Shown here piece after piece: positions 45,155 to 56,420 of a stretch of DNA of 64,000 nt. A program made the translations under genes and the position numbers. Source of the DNA: Girardinichthys multiradiatus (Eukaryota; Chordata; Actinopteri; Cyprinodontiformes; Goodeidae). The stretch covers positions 43,649,975 through 43,713,974 of the forward strand of contig NC_061804.1 in the NCBI RefSeq assembly GCF_021462225.1, written 5' to 3'. Every line of letters starts with the position of its first letter. Position 1 is the first letter of the stretch. The notes under the pieces were generated by a model. The model had not been told where the DNA came from and ran no database searches. It saw nothing but the letters and a program-made list of their open reading frames with translations.

Positions 45155-46731
45155 ATCGTCCCTGTGCTCCTTTTGTCTGTGTGAATAAATTCAAGCTCTT
45201 CACTGTGCGCAATATTCCAATTTTTATTTTGAAAAACACCATACTTAATCACTTTTTTTTTTATCAGTGATGGTTTTACACATGATAAAATAATAATAGA
45301 TCTGTAAACAAATAAAATGTTTAGTCTTATTCATATTATATAACAATCATATATAATAAATAAAATCTTTACTATCAGCTTTCCAAAAAGGCTACAGGCT
45401 CAAATGCAATTGTTATTTTACTATGTAATGGGGTCAGGTTTAATTCAAAATTTAAGTTTGGAATGAACCTTGTTCCAGCTCACAGCTTGAGATCAGAGAA
45501 GGCATTTCTGAAATGCATTAAAAACAAGGGTTGTAACAGCACAAATAAATTAGAGTTTAGTACTTAACTCAGAGTTTGGCTCTATGTTCTTTATGGATTT
45601 GGTACAACATGAAAAAAAAAATCCTATTAGGTTTATTTTCATCTATGTGAAGGAGAGAATAACACTCGCAATAACAGAGACTAAAAAGTATACCACCTCT
45701 ACCGGTCAGGAGGCTTAAAGCTGATAGTTTATGTACAGCAAGGCAGGTATTCTGTTCTGGTGATTTTATATTTAAATAAAAAATAAACCCCATTCACTTT
45801 AATTATTGAATTCCAAAACTAAAAGATATCTGTATTGTTATTAAAATGACAAGGACTGTAAGGTCATGTAAAATAGAAGGCAATACAGTTTATTTTTCTA
45901 ATGTGAAAATCTGAAAAAAAAAAAGTGAAACAGTTGTTACATTGTTGGGTTAACACTTTTTAATGCCTGATAGCCTTATTTACCATCTGGTGGTGCTCAT
46001 CTAACACCAGATGACATATTTGATAGTGTATGTTAGATACCACCAAGCACTGCAAAGTGCACAAATGTATGTCAGACTGGCATTCCATATGGCCACTAAT
46101 CACTCTACAGAGCTTCTGTAAATTACCCCAAATAGAAACTGTTTTCATAGAGCTGGTTAAAAACAAGCAAGTGGGTCTCCAACTTTGTGTATGCCTTCAT
46201 TGCCAGCCTTTCTGTTATTCCTTTGGTGTGGAGAGCTTTAGGTTGCATCTTTATCCATTTATTATCAGCTGTAAATAATGTATTCTTTATCTGACTGCAA
46301 GCACCAAACTGTGAAGTCTGTACAGAACCAATATATTGGATCGGTACTATTATACCCAAGGAATTGTCAGTCCACGAAAAAACAAAGTGTCCAAATAGAA
46401 CAAAATAATGTAGTATAAATTGAAGGACAAACTAATTGTCGATGGAACATGGCTATAAAAAACGTTTCAAAGATATAAGAAATAAATAAGTGAAATCTTT
46501 TGAAGATGAAATGCAAAATATTAAGTTAATGCAGAAATGTTTCATATGGAATAAAAAAAATATATTTTTCAAATGTATTTCTATTTCAATGCTGATATTA
46601 TGCTCAAATATGCATGCTACAAATGTGATAAAATGCCTCAGCTAACCGACTCTGAGAAATCATAGAAAAGCATAGAATATTGTCTGAACACTAATCTTTT
46701 GGGAATTTGATAGGTGATCTTTATTTTACAG

Positions 46732-46883
46732 GCTTCTCAATGGAATAAATGGTCTTAAGATAGAGACTCAAGGTAAACAGTCAATGCTCATTTTCTTCAA
46801 TGTGTCAGAAGAAGACTATGGAAACTACACATGTGTTGCCATGAACATGATGGGAATCACTAATGCCAGCATAATTTTTTATG
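46732..46883 (+). CDS. opcml: IgLON (OPCML/NTM-like), exon for second half of Ig domain 3
   Basis: 152-nt exon starting with the last base of the split Arg codon. It reads [36 protein letters not shown] and [21 protein letters not shown] carries the second Cys of Ig domain 3. Three N-glycosylation sequons are visible (NVS, NYT, NAS). FFNVSE(E/K/H)DYGNYTCVA is highly characteristic of OPCML and NTM. Acceptor TTATTTTACAG and donor GTAAGA flank it, and one base of a Gly codon is carried to the last exon. Confidence 0.92.
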
Positions 46884-47078
46884 GTAAGAATATAAATACT
46901 TCAAAAGTCTTCTTCAAAAATGCATATTGTTATAGATGGCTTTGGTTCTTTATGTATGTAATTCACTGCATGTTATTCTACTTATCTTTACTATTCATCA
47001 GTTGCATTATTATCCAACTCTGACAAAGAACACTGAATTTGCAGATAAATATGGAATGATGTTTTGTTTCTTCTTCAG

Positions 47079-47179
47079 GTCCGGGTGCAATGCATGATGT
47101 AAACGGAATGCCCTTCTTCCCCTGTTGCTCCTTTTGCCTCCTGCTGACTATAACCTTGTTCCACCTGCTCAAGTTCTGA
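47079..47179 (+). CDS. opcml: IgLON (OPCML/NTM-like), terminal exon with GPI-anchor signal
   Basis: The exon completes the Gly codon and reads GPGAMHDVNG, followed by a hydrophobic C terminus (FFPCCSFCLLL, then ITLFHLLKF) and TGA at 47177-47179. A short polar linker with small residues (Asn-Gly) followed by about 20 hydrophobic residues up to the stop is the layout of a GPI-attachment signal, as in all IgLONs. GPGA after (F/Y)G is the OPCML/NTM pattern. The intron before it is only 195 bp (46884-47078). The two Cys in the tail are unusual but would be removed with the signal. Confidence 0.9.
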
Positions 47180-47690
47180 TGAAAAATGTGACCTTCACTT
47201 CAAGCTTCTCGCAGCACTGAACAGCAAGAACAGACGATTTAGTCCTATGAGAAGAACATGAAACCAAGAATGCCATTGGTTCACTCTTTGTGCTCTTTCT
47301 AATTTCCTTTGACTTTACGTCAGAGTCTGTTCTCTGTTGGTTTACCAAGAGTGCAAGGCAACTATGGAAAGAAGGGAAAAGTTTAAACATGCACTAATTT
47401 GGCGATGGTAGAACTACAGAGCTTGTGTCCCCAAACCTTTTTGTATGTGAAATAGGAAAAAAAAAGAAAAAAAAATGTGCGTTACCATTGATAGTTGACT
47501 GTTTATTGCCCAATATTGAAGTGTAAATTCAGATTAATTCTATTATTGTGTGACATCTGTTCAATATCTGTACAGTACCAGTAAGCTTTTTTAAGTCAAT
47601 GACAAAAAAGGAAATAATGCAATGTGATTGTTGAATTTCACTGTATTTTTACAGTTGTATGCAAAACAATAAAACTGGTCCTTCAAGATG
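47180..47690 (+). other. Probable 3' UTR of the IgLON gene
   Basis: Sequence after the stop, with no repeat recognised, leading to a canonical AATAAA at 47668-47673. A second AATAAA at 48146-48151 could support a longer form. The UTR is inferred from position only. Confidence 0.6.
47668..47673 (+). promoter_or_regulatory. Candidate polyadenylation signal
   Basis: AATAAA in the context CAATAAAACTGG, 489 bases after the IgLON stop codon. A TTTTTATCATAGTGTGTG-like GT-rich stretch about 100 bases downstream could serve as the downstream element, though it is rather far. Confidence 0.5.
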
Positions 47691-48884
47691 ATCAGTTAAG
47701 AATATTGAAGAATACACCTTAATTTCTCAGGCAAAGTCCTATAGCATAGTGCATCCTCATTTTACCTTTATCATAGTGTGTGTAGAAAATGTACAAAGTG
47801 AACAGTTAACTCTTGCACTCAGACTCATCACAGAGTCATAGCAGCTTCAAGGATTATTCATACTGACAATCTGAATTCAGATTCATGCACCTCATTCATG
47901 TGAGTTTTACTTCAAAACAAAAATATTAGTAAGGATGATGTTTTGGTCTCCACACTGTCAGAGTGATCTGCTCACAGCTGATGGCTGTTTGACAGCATTC
48001 AGGCTCTGTTTTGATTACCTCAATATAGTGTACCAGCTTGTTACTTATTGGTATTCTTATGAAGTGCTTCAGTTATTTATAGTCATTTGTATTTATAATT
48101 TCGAAACCATTTTTTTTTTCTTTGTACTCTAAAGTCATAGTTGAAAATAAACACATTTAATCCATAGCTGCTTAGACAGCCACAGTGGTCGTCGTGCTTC
48201 GTCTTTGAGCATTAGACCTCTATGCAAACAAGACTTTATATTTTGATTTTACAGCCCTCTTATTGGCGTTTAATTGCTAATTGCTTCTGTCATTATGAAC
48301 TATATCTATGTTCTATTTTTAGAAAGAATTCCACACCTTTTCACAAAAAAAGACTAACTGTACTATAGACAGAAGAATTACGTTTAGAGAACTTCTAGTG
48401 TTTTTGCAGGTTCTGAGCTTTCTACATCAGCTTTTTTATGTTAAGCAGCCATTCCTTTCAATTCATATCAGTCATTTTTTTTTTCAAATACAAAATTAGG
48501 ATGTCCTGATCAGGATTCTTTGTTTTTTATGTGGCTGTGTATTAACTGATACTGAGCTGCGGTACAATACTTAATAAACATAATCTAAATCACTGCAATA
48601 CATTGAAGTGAAAAAATGCAGCCCATGAAACCCTGTGTTTTTTCTAAAATATTAAGACGTGGATATTAGATATCAATATTTGCAAAGCTGAAAAAAGATG
48701 CTGTGAGAAGTCTCCAAAACATTAAAATGTCATCAAGGACCTACAGCAGCAGTTTCCACTGGTGATACAAAAGAACATGCCTATACAATCAGAAACCAAC
48801 TGCACAGAATTATTTTTTACATGTGAGATGTGCAAGAAAGAACCCTCTCCTCCCTAGAAAAAACACAATGGACTAAATTTTGCC
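47691..48884. other. Intergenic or extended 3' UTR, nothing else recognised
   Basis: AT-rich sequence including the alternative AATAAA at 48146-48151. No coding exon or mobile element was identified. Confidence 0.45.
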
Positions 48885-49502
48885 AGAGAAAAGACCTGGA
48901 CTTCTGGACCTCTGGACCCTTTCTCTCTCCTAGACATGGCAATTGACTGAGCTTCTACTGTGACTAACTCTATGTGCTCTCTTTCAGACTCTAACCTTGA
49001 AAACTGGCTCAGAGTTTATCTGTTCTTTCTTTCTAGGTGAACGACTAAAGGAGCTACATCCACTAACATTTACTTTTCCTTCCCATAGAAAGGACTCCTG
49101 GATCAGTGCTTTTGTGTTCTTTTTGTGTCTCTGCTCTATTCTCTCAAACCCCGAGTCGGTCGTGGCAGATGGCCACTCACACTGAGCCTAGTTCTGGTTC
49201 TGCTGGAGGTTTCTTCCTGGTAATAGGGAGTTTTTCCTCTCCACTGTCTCTACATGCTCATCAAGGGGGAGGGAATGCTGCAAGTCACTGACTGGATGCA
49301 ATCTGCTGGGTTTCCTTTCCTTAGACAGAAAAACGTTTTATCCAATTTGAATAAATGAATGAATCTGACTGCACTGTTCAATGATTAGGATTAATTGGAA
49401 TGTATGTACCTGACTTTTGTGAAGTGCCTTGAGACGACGTGTTGTGAATTGGCGCTATATAAATAAATAAAATAAACTGAATTGAAATGAATTGAATTGA
49501 AC
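48885..49502 (+). mobile_element. L2 LINE 3'-UTR and tail
   Basis: The 5' part (about 48965-49105) is the reverse complement of about 35890-36020. The 3' end reads GAAGTGCCTTGAGACGACG, ATTGGCGCTATATAAATAAA and then repeats of a GAATTGAA type, the tail of fish L2 elements. It is 5'-truncated with no coding sequence left, as is usual for LINE insertions. Confidence 0.75.
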
Positions 49503-51366
49503 TGTTGCTCTTTGGAAGGATGAGTCTCAAATTGGTCACCAGAACAGTTTAGCATAAAGCAATTTGCAGCATTGTGATCTAACTATCTCACCGTTATAGA
49601 ATTCACCATGATTTCTAAAGTGACTTAGAAGGCGTTTGAGGAATATGTGAGACCATCTGATAATATTTAAAGTTGAAGCAGCACGGGACACCGCACGATG
49701 ACAATGAGCCAAAACATACCAGTAAATTCTCCATGGACTGTCGGAAAATTAGATAATGGATTGTCCTCAGCAGAGCAGTGCCCAGACATTTAAGTATGAC
49801 AAAAAGCAAAAGAAATTTGTAAGAGAACAAATAGCTTTTTCTTTGTTTCTCTGCAACCCATCTCACTCAGGGGGTGGCGGGGAATCTGGTATCAAGGTAA
49901 AAGCTGAGTTTCTTCAGGATCTTTAGGGATCAATCATTTTAAAGTGTTGTGATTGGCTGACACCGGGGATCGGATTGGGACATCCTTGCTCAATATTATT
50001 TATATGCTATTATTTGCATTAAACTTTTGTCTTTACCTGTATTTATTATTTATCAGTAACTCTACATTACATTTGTGCAATCCTGATAGTCATGTAACTG
50101 TGAGAAGAAAATGAAAATAAATAATTAATTATAAACTTGTATATAAAGCATTAAATTAGAAATTTTCTTTCTTGACATAATGATCTGTTCATTTTTTTAT
50201 GTACCGTTAATCAGTGAATATTTCATTGTCATGTTGTGTCAAACCTGGATAAACTTGCTTAAGAATTTATTTGGATTAATTTTTAACATGTTGTGCAAAA
50301 CATCTCTCAGACCACACAGTCAACATGTATGAATGTTCCCTGTAGCTGCTATGAAGCTATATTCATGTGTTGTGAATGTGTACTTTTAACCTGATGTGCC
50401 CGACATCAACAGTGGAAGTTTTCCAGGACTGAAGGGTCAAGCTTTTATTTAATGGAAGGTGGACTAACTTTTAGGGGGCAGTTTTCAGTCAGCCCTCTGA
50501 CTAAAGTCCCCCTTGAGTAGAAAATACAAGTGGTTTCCAATGTGATGTCCCTCTGTTGTTCACTCCACTCTTGTGCAAACCTATAAGAATTGTGTAAAAG
50601 ACAAAAGAACCTGGATGAGACTGATGTATATGGGAGTGTGTTGTACTTTACTCACATATGTACTTGTGAAGATGATTGTGAGTCAGTCAGGTATGGATTA
50701 CATTGTCTGGCCAAAAAACATAAAGAAAAACATAACATTTCTTTTCTTCCAGAGTATTATTTTTGTGTAACTAGGATTACTGAGACAGTTAGACCAATGT
50801 CTTTAAAGCACATTATATTCTCAGTGATAGAGGACTGACAGTCCGTGTGTAAATTATTTTATGCTATCTGAACCACTCTCTACTACTCATATATTAAGAC
50901 CAGTTGGTCCCTGTCATTGACTCTGGCTACTTATCACACAGATTTAGCTAGCTGAAACATTAGTAACTGCACTTCTTCTCCACAAGGACACTTTTTCTGG
51001 CCAGTCAGTGTATTTCACAGGATGTCATTTCTATCTATAGCATTTTTTCTTTTTTTTTCTTTTGAAGCTATGACTTCTTCACACTAAGGTTAAAGGTCTG
51101 TGTCATACTTTGCATTCCAAATAGAGCAACATGACAAGTATTGATGTCAATTATCTTGAATCACTTTATTTTAAATCCCTATTAAAAAAGAACTGACTTG
51201 AAATTTGTTGTTTTTCCAGTGATGTTGGACATTCTATTTATCTACATATATATGGTTGCATTTAACCTAATATTAATGTTTAAAAAATGTTAAATGGCAA
51301 CACTGACATAGTGTTTGTTTGTCAGACAGTGTTGCAGACACCAACTATGAACAACTGAAGAAGCTT
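49503..51366. other. No recognisable gene
   Basis: AT-rich intergenic sequence. The frames at 49615-49866 and 50573-50838 have no recognised domain. Confidence 0.45.
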
Positions 51367-53250
51367 TCAGTGGTGAACACAGGGGTGAATCTTACCATCG
51401 GAAGGAGCCCTCTGTGTGAGAAATGCACCAAACCCACCATCAGAAACATCAATTTCCAAAATAAACTGGGTGGCTGGATCAGGAAGAACAAGGACAGGAG
51501 CTGCAGAGAACCTCCTCTTTAATTCAGAGAAAGCCTTTTCTGCCTTTGGGACTAAGAAAATAAATCTTTTAGTGGAGGTTAGAGGACTGAGAGGAGCGGC
51601 AATCAAATTGATATCTCTTATGAAACATCTGTAGAAGTTTGCAAAACCTTGGAACCATTGGAATTGCTTTCTTGTTTTGAGTATGGGCCAATCTTAGACT
51701 GCTTTAATCTTTTCCAGGTCTGTCTTCACCTGTCCACCCTCAAAAACATGGCCCAGAAAGGTTTTTGTAGTTTTAAAAAGGCAGTTTTCTAAGAGTGGTT
51801 GGAGGAACTGTCTGACATGGTGTTTGTGCTCTTCCAGATCTTTAGTGAAGATCAGGATTTGTAGATAGATAAATGTGAAGAAATCCAAGAAGTTTCAGAG
51901 AATGTCATTTAATAAGGCTTGGAAGGCTGCTGAGGCATTAGTGAGACCAAAAGGCATGACCAAATACTCAAAATTACCTATGTGAGTTTTGAAGATGTTT
52001 TCCACTCATAACTTTTACAAATACAGTCAAGGTGGTAGATATTGCAGTGAACTAGTTTGGAAAACTGGTGGCTGGCGCAGAAGAGAGACATATAATGCCT
52101 CCATAAAGGAACTCGTGGATGTATTTCTCCATCGCCTCACGTTCAGAGTATGAAAGGTTGTAAAGTAGCCCTGACCACAGAGTTGTACCAGGAAGATCTA
52201 TAGTGCAATTGTTGGGGTGGTAAGGTGCAAAAGACAGAGCCAATGGGAATCAGGAACAACAGGCTTATAATAAACAGGTAGATAAACAATGTGAGCTCCA
52301 AGATTCAATGTGTGAATTTGTCCAATTTATGTAAGCATTATGGGTTTGGAGCCAGGGCTAACCTAAGATGACTGAGGTGTCTTTGGTGGTGAAAAAAAAA
52401 AAACATTGCCCCTATCATTTTACCCTCTGACATCACGTGGAGTTTAGAAACAATAGGCCTGGAAGCATGGGGGAAGTAATTTCTTTCCCTATTATGTTCT
52501 CTTAGGCGACATTTTTTTTGCATGGATAAACTGATTAAGTCCTCTGAGGACTTGCGTTTATCTCTGCATGCCAACATATCCTTAAGTTTTTTGTTGAGTG
52601 CATTCAGAAAGGCTCCTTTAAGAGTGGGAGAGCTCCAGCCTGATTCACCTGCAAGGGAGTGAAATTTTATGGTGAGCTCTACCAATAATCTATTTCCTTC
52701 TTTAAGAGTCTAGAGTCTTTGAGCAGATTCTTCTTTGTCGATTCTTTGTGAAAAGGTTTTTTTTAAACAACTCGATAAATTGTGATTAAGTGAAGTGTGT
52801 TTCCATTGATGATTGCCTCTGCCCACCGGAGAGCTTTATCCTGAAGGAGACCAATGATATCTTACTTCTGTTGTCAAGAAAACAGATGGGAGAGCGACTG
52901 AACACAAGAGGACATACAAGTAACAATTGTTGATTTCACCCATAAATGGTTGGATGTCCGAGAGATGGCGTTTCGGAATACAGGAGCATAGGTGGAACCA
53001 AGGAGAGCTGTGGAAAGAGCAAGACGGGGTGGAGTTAGTGGGGGAATACAGATGTCTGGAGTTAAACTGCTGAATTTGTTTGATCAATGTATCCAAAGCT
53101 TGGGCAACAGAGCTGTGTTGTTGAGTCAGAGTTTGGAGCATGGAGTCATGTTGACTGAGTAGAATGCCTTGTTCAGTGAGGGTGGTCCATGCTGGTCTTG
53201 TTGGCCAGATTGTTCTGTCATGGTGTTTCTTAGTGAGATCCTTGTGCAAC
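51367..53250 (-). mobile_element. Second Ty3/gypsy relic: gag to RNase H, several deletions
   Basis: Minus-strand order: gag N-terminal part (53249-52836, with LTEQGILLSQHDSMLQTLTQQ), gag body (52685-52440, with LTIKFHSLAGESGW and SEDLISLSMQKKCRLREHNR), RT entry (52243-52052, HPNNCTIDLPGTTLWSG and AMEKYIHEFLYGGII), RT end (51888-51694, LQILIFTKDLEEHKHHVRQF and FKTTKTFLGHVF) and RNase H start (51606-51367, AEKAFSELKRRFSAAPVL and LEIDVSDGGFGAFLTQ). The protease and central RT are deleted, integrase is absent, and frames are broken. No LTR was identified. Confidence 0.8.
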
Positions 53251-54331
53251 TATGGAACTAAAGCTTTATTTGATTTGTGAAACTTTAATAGTGCCATATT
53301 AGTGCTGTTTTGCCTCTGGACTACATTAGAACTGATCATGCTCCAAAGCGTCAGTACTTAGACACTTTAAACCTTAACTAGATTGTTCTACACTAATAGC
53401 AGAATCTTTAAACTCAGTTTGGGATTTGTGAGACTGTTTTTTGATTTGTGAAAGTTCCATTAAGTGCTATTTCAGTGTTTTTTTGTTGTTTTTTGGCATT
53501 TTGACCACAGAAGAACTGGTCCTGCTCCAAAAATATAGTTCTGGCATTAGGTACCCCCGTGGCATCTTTTTTGACATCGGTCAAAATCTTCAAACCCATT
53601 ATTTCATTACTTGCTCTAAATGTGTCATACACATAGAAAAGAATTTAAAGAACACTCAAAACAGGTTAAAATGCAATTGTTGTTTAGCAGAGGTCTATGA
53701 CTTTTATATTTATTGTGGGTTTGAATTATCAGATTATAAAGGTACATTTTATCAGTACTATATGTTAATATTTATAAACAGTCTATTTAGATCAAGAGTT
53801 TTGATCGACTACTGTTCAAGTATCAAATGACATTTTATTATACAATTCTCGGGTATGAAAAAGCTGATTTCCTCTTTTAAATAAAATTCATACAGGGAAA
53901 TTATAACTTAAAGTCAGACAAACATGTTCACTACAGACATGTATACACCATGTTACATTACCATACAGGATTAATATTTTGCTCCTCCAATCATTTTAAT
54001 CATACTCTCACCATTCGTAACTGGTTCAGACTGTCACACTATGAGAATGACATTTTATGTTTAGTGGAAGTTCAGGTTACTGAAGTAAGTTAGACATTTG
54101 TGTACATGTATCTTTGAGCATTAAGGTGTTAAAGGCTAGTTACTTTGTTGAAAGGTTTAATATAATTAAAGGTGATTAAAATTTTATCAGGCAATTGCCT
54201 CGCGTCTTTTAAGATCAAAAGGTTTTTCAAGAAATTAACTTTGTATAGGGTCCCATTTGTATCACTGTCTAATAATAATTATTATTTTTAATTGAAGCCT
54301 ATTAAGTGGCTAATGGATTTAAAAAAATCTA
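53251..54331. other. Unassigned, with a weak tandem similarity
   Basis: TTGATTTGTGAAA occurs at about 53268 and 53442, with similar following text (a TGCTCCAAA phrase at about 53340 and 53524), suggesting an old duplication of about 175-185 bp. The rest is AT-rich with nothing recognised. Confidence 0.4.
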
Positions 54332-55566
54332 CAGGGGTTGGACAATGAAACTGAAACACCTGTCATTTTAGTGTAGGAGGTTTCATGGCTAAATTGGACC
54401 AGCCTGGTAGCTAGTCTTCATTGATTGCACATTGCACCAGTAAGAGGAGAGTGGGAAGGTTCAATTAGCAGGGTAAGGGCAAAGTTTTGCTCAAAATATT
54501 GAAATGCACACAACATTATGGGTGACATATCAGAGTTCAAAAGAGGACAAATTGTTGGTGCACGTCTTGCTGGCACATCTGTGACCAAGACAGCAAGTCT
54601 TTGTGATGTAACAAGAGCCACGGTATCCAGGGTAATGTCAGCATACCACCAAGAAGGACAAACCACATCCAACAGGATTAACTGTGGACGCAAGAGGAAG
54701 CTGTCTGAAAGGGATGTTCGGGTGCTAACCCCGATTGTATCCAAAAAACATAAAACCATGACTGCCCAAATCACGGCAGAATTAAATGTGCACCTCAACT
54801 CTCCTGTTTCCACCAGAACTGTCTGTCGGGAGCTCCACAGGGTCAATATACACGGCCGGGCTGCTTTAGCCAAACCTTTGGTCACTCATGCCAATGCCAA
54901 ACGTCGGTTTCAATGGTGCAAGGAGCGCAAATCTTGGGCTGTGGACAATGTGAAACATGTATTGTTCTCTGATGAGTCCACCTTTACTGTTTTCCCCACA
55001 TCCGGGAGAGTTACGGTGTGGAGAAGCCCCAAAGAAGCGTACCACCCAGACTGTTGCATGCCCAGAGTGAAGCATGGGGGTGGATCAGTGATGGTTTGGG
55101 CTGCCATATCATAGCATTCCCTTGGCCCAATACTTGTGCTAGATGGGCGCGTCACTGCATCCAATGCCTCAAACATTGCATCCTGAAGGCGGTGCCGTGT
55201 ATCAGGATGACAATGCACCAATACACACAGCAATACTGGTGAAAGATTGGTTTGATGAACATGTAAGTGAAGTTGAACGTCTCCCATGGCCTGCACAGTC
55301 ACCAGATCTAAATATTATTGAGCCACTTTGGGGTGTTTTGGAGGAGCGAGTCAGGAAACGCTTTCCTCCACCAGTATCACGTAGTGACCTGGCCACTATC
55401 CTGCAACAAGAATGGCTTAAAATCCCTCTGACCACTGCGCAGGACTTGTATATGCCATTCCCAAGACGAATTGATACTGTATTGGCCGCAAAAGGAGGCC
55501 CTACACCATACTAATAAATCATTGTGGTCTAAAACCAGGCGTTTCAGTTTCATTGTCCAACCCCTG
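54332..55566 (+). mobile_element. Tc1-like transposon with short inverted repeats (1.2 kb)
   Basis: 1235 bp between TA dinucleotides (54330-54331 and 55567-55568). Inverted repeats of about 31 bp start CAGGGGTTGGACAATGAAAC at both ends. This family is distinct from the 1.6-kb IR/DR copies. Confidence 0.95.
54518..55514 (+). pseudogene. Tc1-like transposase with DD36E spacing, broken
   Basis: The start ATG is followed by an N-terminal helix-turn-helix (MGDISEFKRGQIVGARLAG, VTKTASLCDVTRATVSRVM) and a GRKRKLSERDVRVL linker. The core has first Asp in LFSDESTF, then GGGSVMVWAAIS, where a TAG (about 55112) replaces a usual Trp codon. A frame change of one base follows before about 55190. The rest is QDDNAPIHTA, SPDLNIIEPLWGVL and GGPTPY to the stop at 55514. 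Counting residues between second Asp and Glu gives 36, not the 34 of classical Tc1. This matches the reported DD36E group (Incomer); that assignment is inference. Confidence 0.85.
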
Positions 55567-55568
55567 TA

Positions 55569-56109
55569 TATGCAACCAGCCTCAATTAGGCAGTTTGTAG
55601 CCATATTCACAAAACAATTCTATACTGGAATAAGATGACTTCATATCATCTGATGTATCTAGTGAACAGATGAGGAGGTTGTTGCTCTGGCACCATTTAA
55701 TCCACCAAGCAAGCTAGTGACGAGGCCTGCAGGGGAGTTTTAAAAGAGTGATATGGCCTTTGATGTAGTGAACACATTCATTCTATATGACTAACTGGCC
55801 ACACAACTGCAGAGACAAAGAGAAAATATTTACTAACTGATTATTTATTTTAATGCCAATAAATAAAATACAAAAAGGCAAATGGACATCTTTTTGCTCA
55901 CAGAGCAGAAGAAGAGACATCTCATTTTGTGTAGTCCTCCAAATCATTAGCGACTGCTTCCAATTAAAGGTCGTTTTTTTAAGCTCATGTCTGTAGACAT
56001 TTTTCTATTTCAGAAAATAGAAGTGTAATGGTAAAACATTATAAATTAACTAAATCAACACAAAAAAACAAGAAATATCTGAGAATTATGTAGCGACTAT
56101 AATACAAAG
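55569..56109. other. No recognisable feature
   Basis: AT-rich sequence after the transposon; nothing recognised. Confidence 0.4.
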
Positions 56110-56420
56110 TGTTGGGACCCACAGCCATGGAAACAACATTAAAACACCGGTACAAACTTTTCTAGAATTTTCAAAAAAATTGCATTTAACCGACTTCTAG
56201 CAATTGAGGAAGGGGGGGTAGCAGCAGACTTCCCATGATGCCACTGGCTGTATAAAAGCACCCCCCTTTACAATGGTCCGATCTCTTCCACTGCTCTGCT
56301 GCGGGACCAGGACAGGGGAGACCCAGCGCGCTAATGTCTCTTTGATGGCTAACAGACATAAACACTTCAAACTGGATCCAAGGGTGTCATACGATCATCG
56401 ATCATATGCACTAAGTTAAG
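56110..56420 (+). mobile_element. LTR-like fragment related to the solo LTR at 31790
   Basis: Begins TGTTGGGACCC, with AACTTTTCTAGAATTTTCAA about 45 bases on, against TGTTGGGACCAC and AACTTTTCTGGAACTTTCAA at 31790. A TATAAAAGCACC box at about 56250 is plausible for an LTR promoter. The 3' edge is not determined and no matching flanking duplication was found. Confidence 0.5.

Noticed and set aside
45151..45160. Canonical GT at 45153 as the splice donor
   Set aside because: It would add GCAT to the exon and shift the frame, giving a stop shortly into the next exon and losing the conserved Ig3 text.
51319..51522. A plus-strand exon-like frame after TTTGTCAG
   Set aside because: The plus frame is mostly the reverse complement of a gypsy RNase H region, and no homology was recognised in its own reading.
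53260..53600. A recent tandem duplication of about 180 bp
   Set aside because: Only a few short phrases match and spacing is irregular, so it is too diverged to report as a supported repeat.
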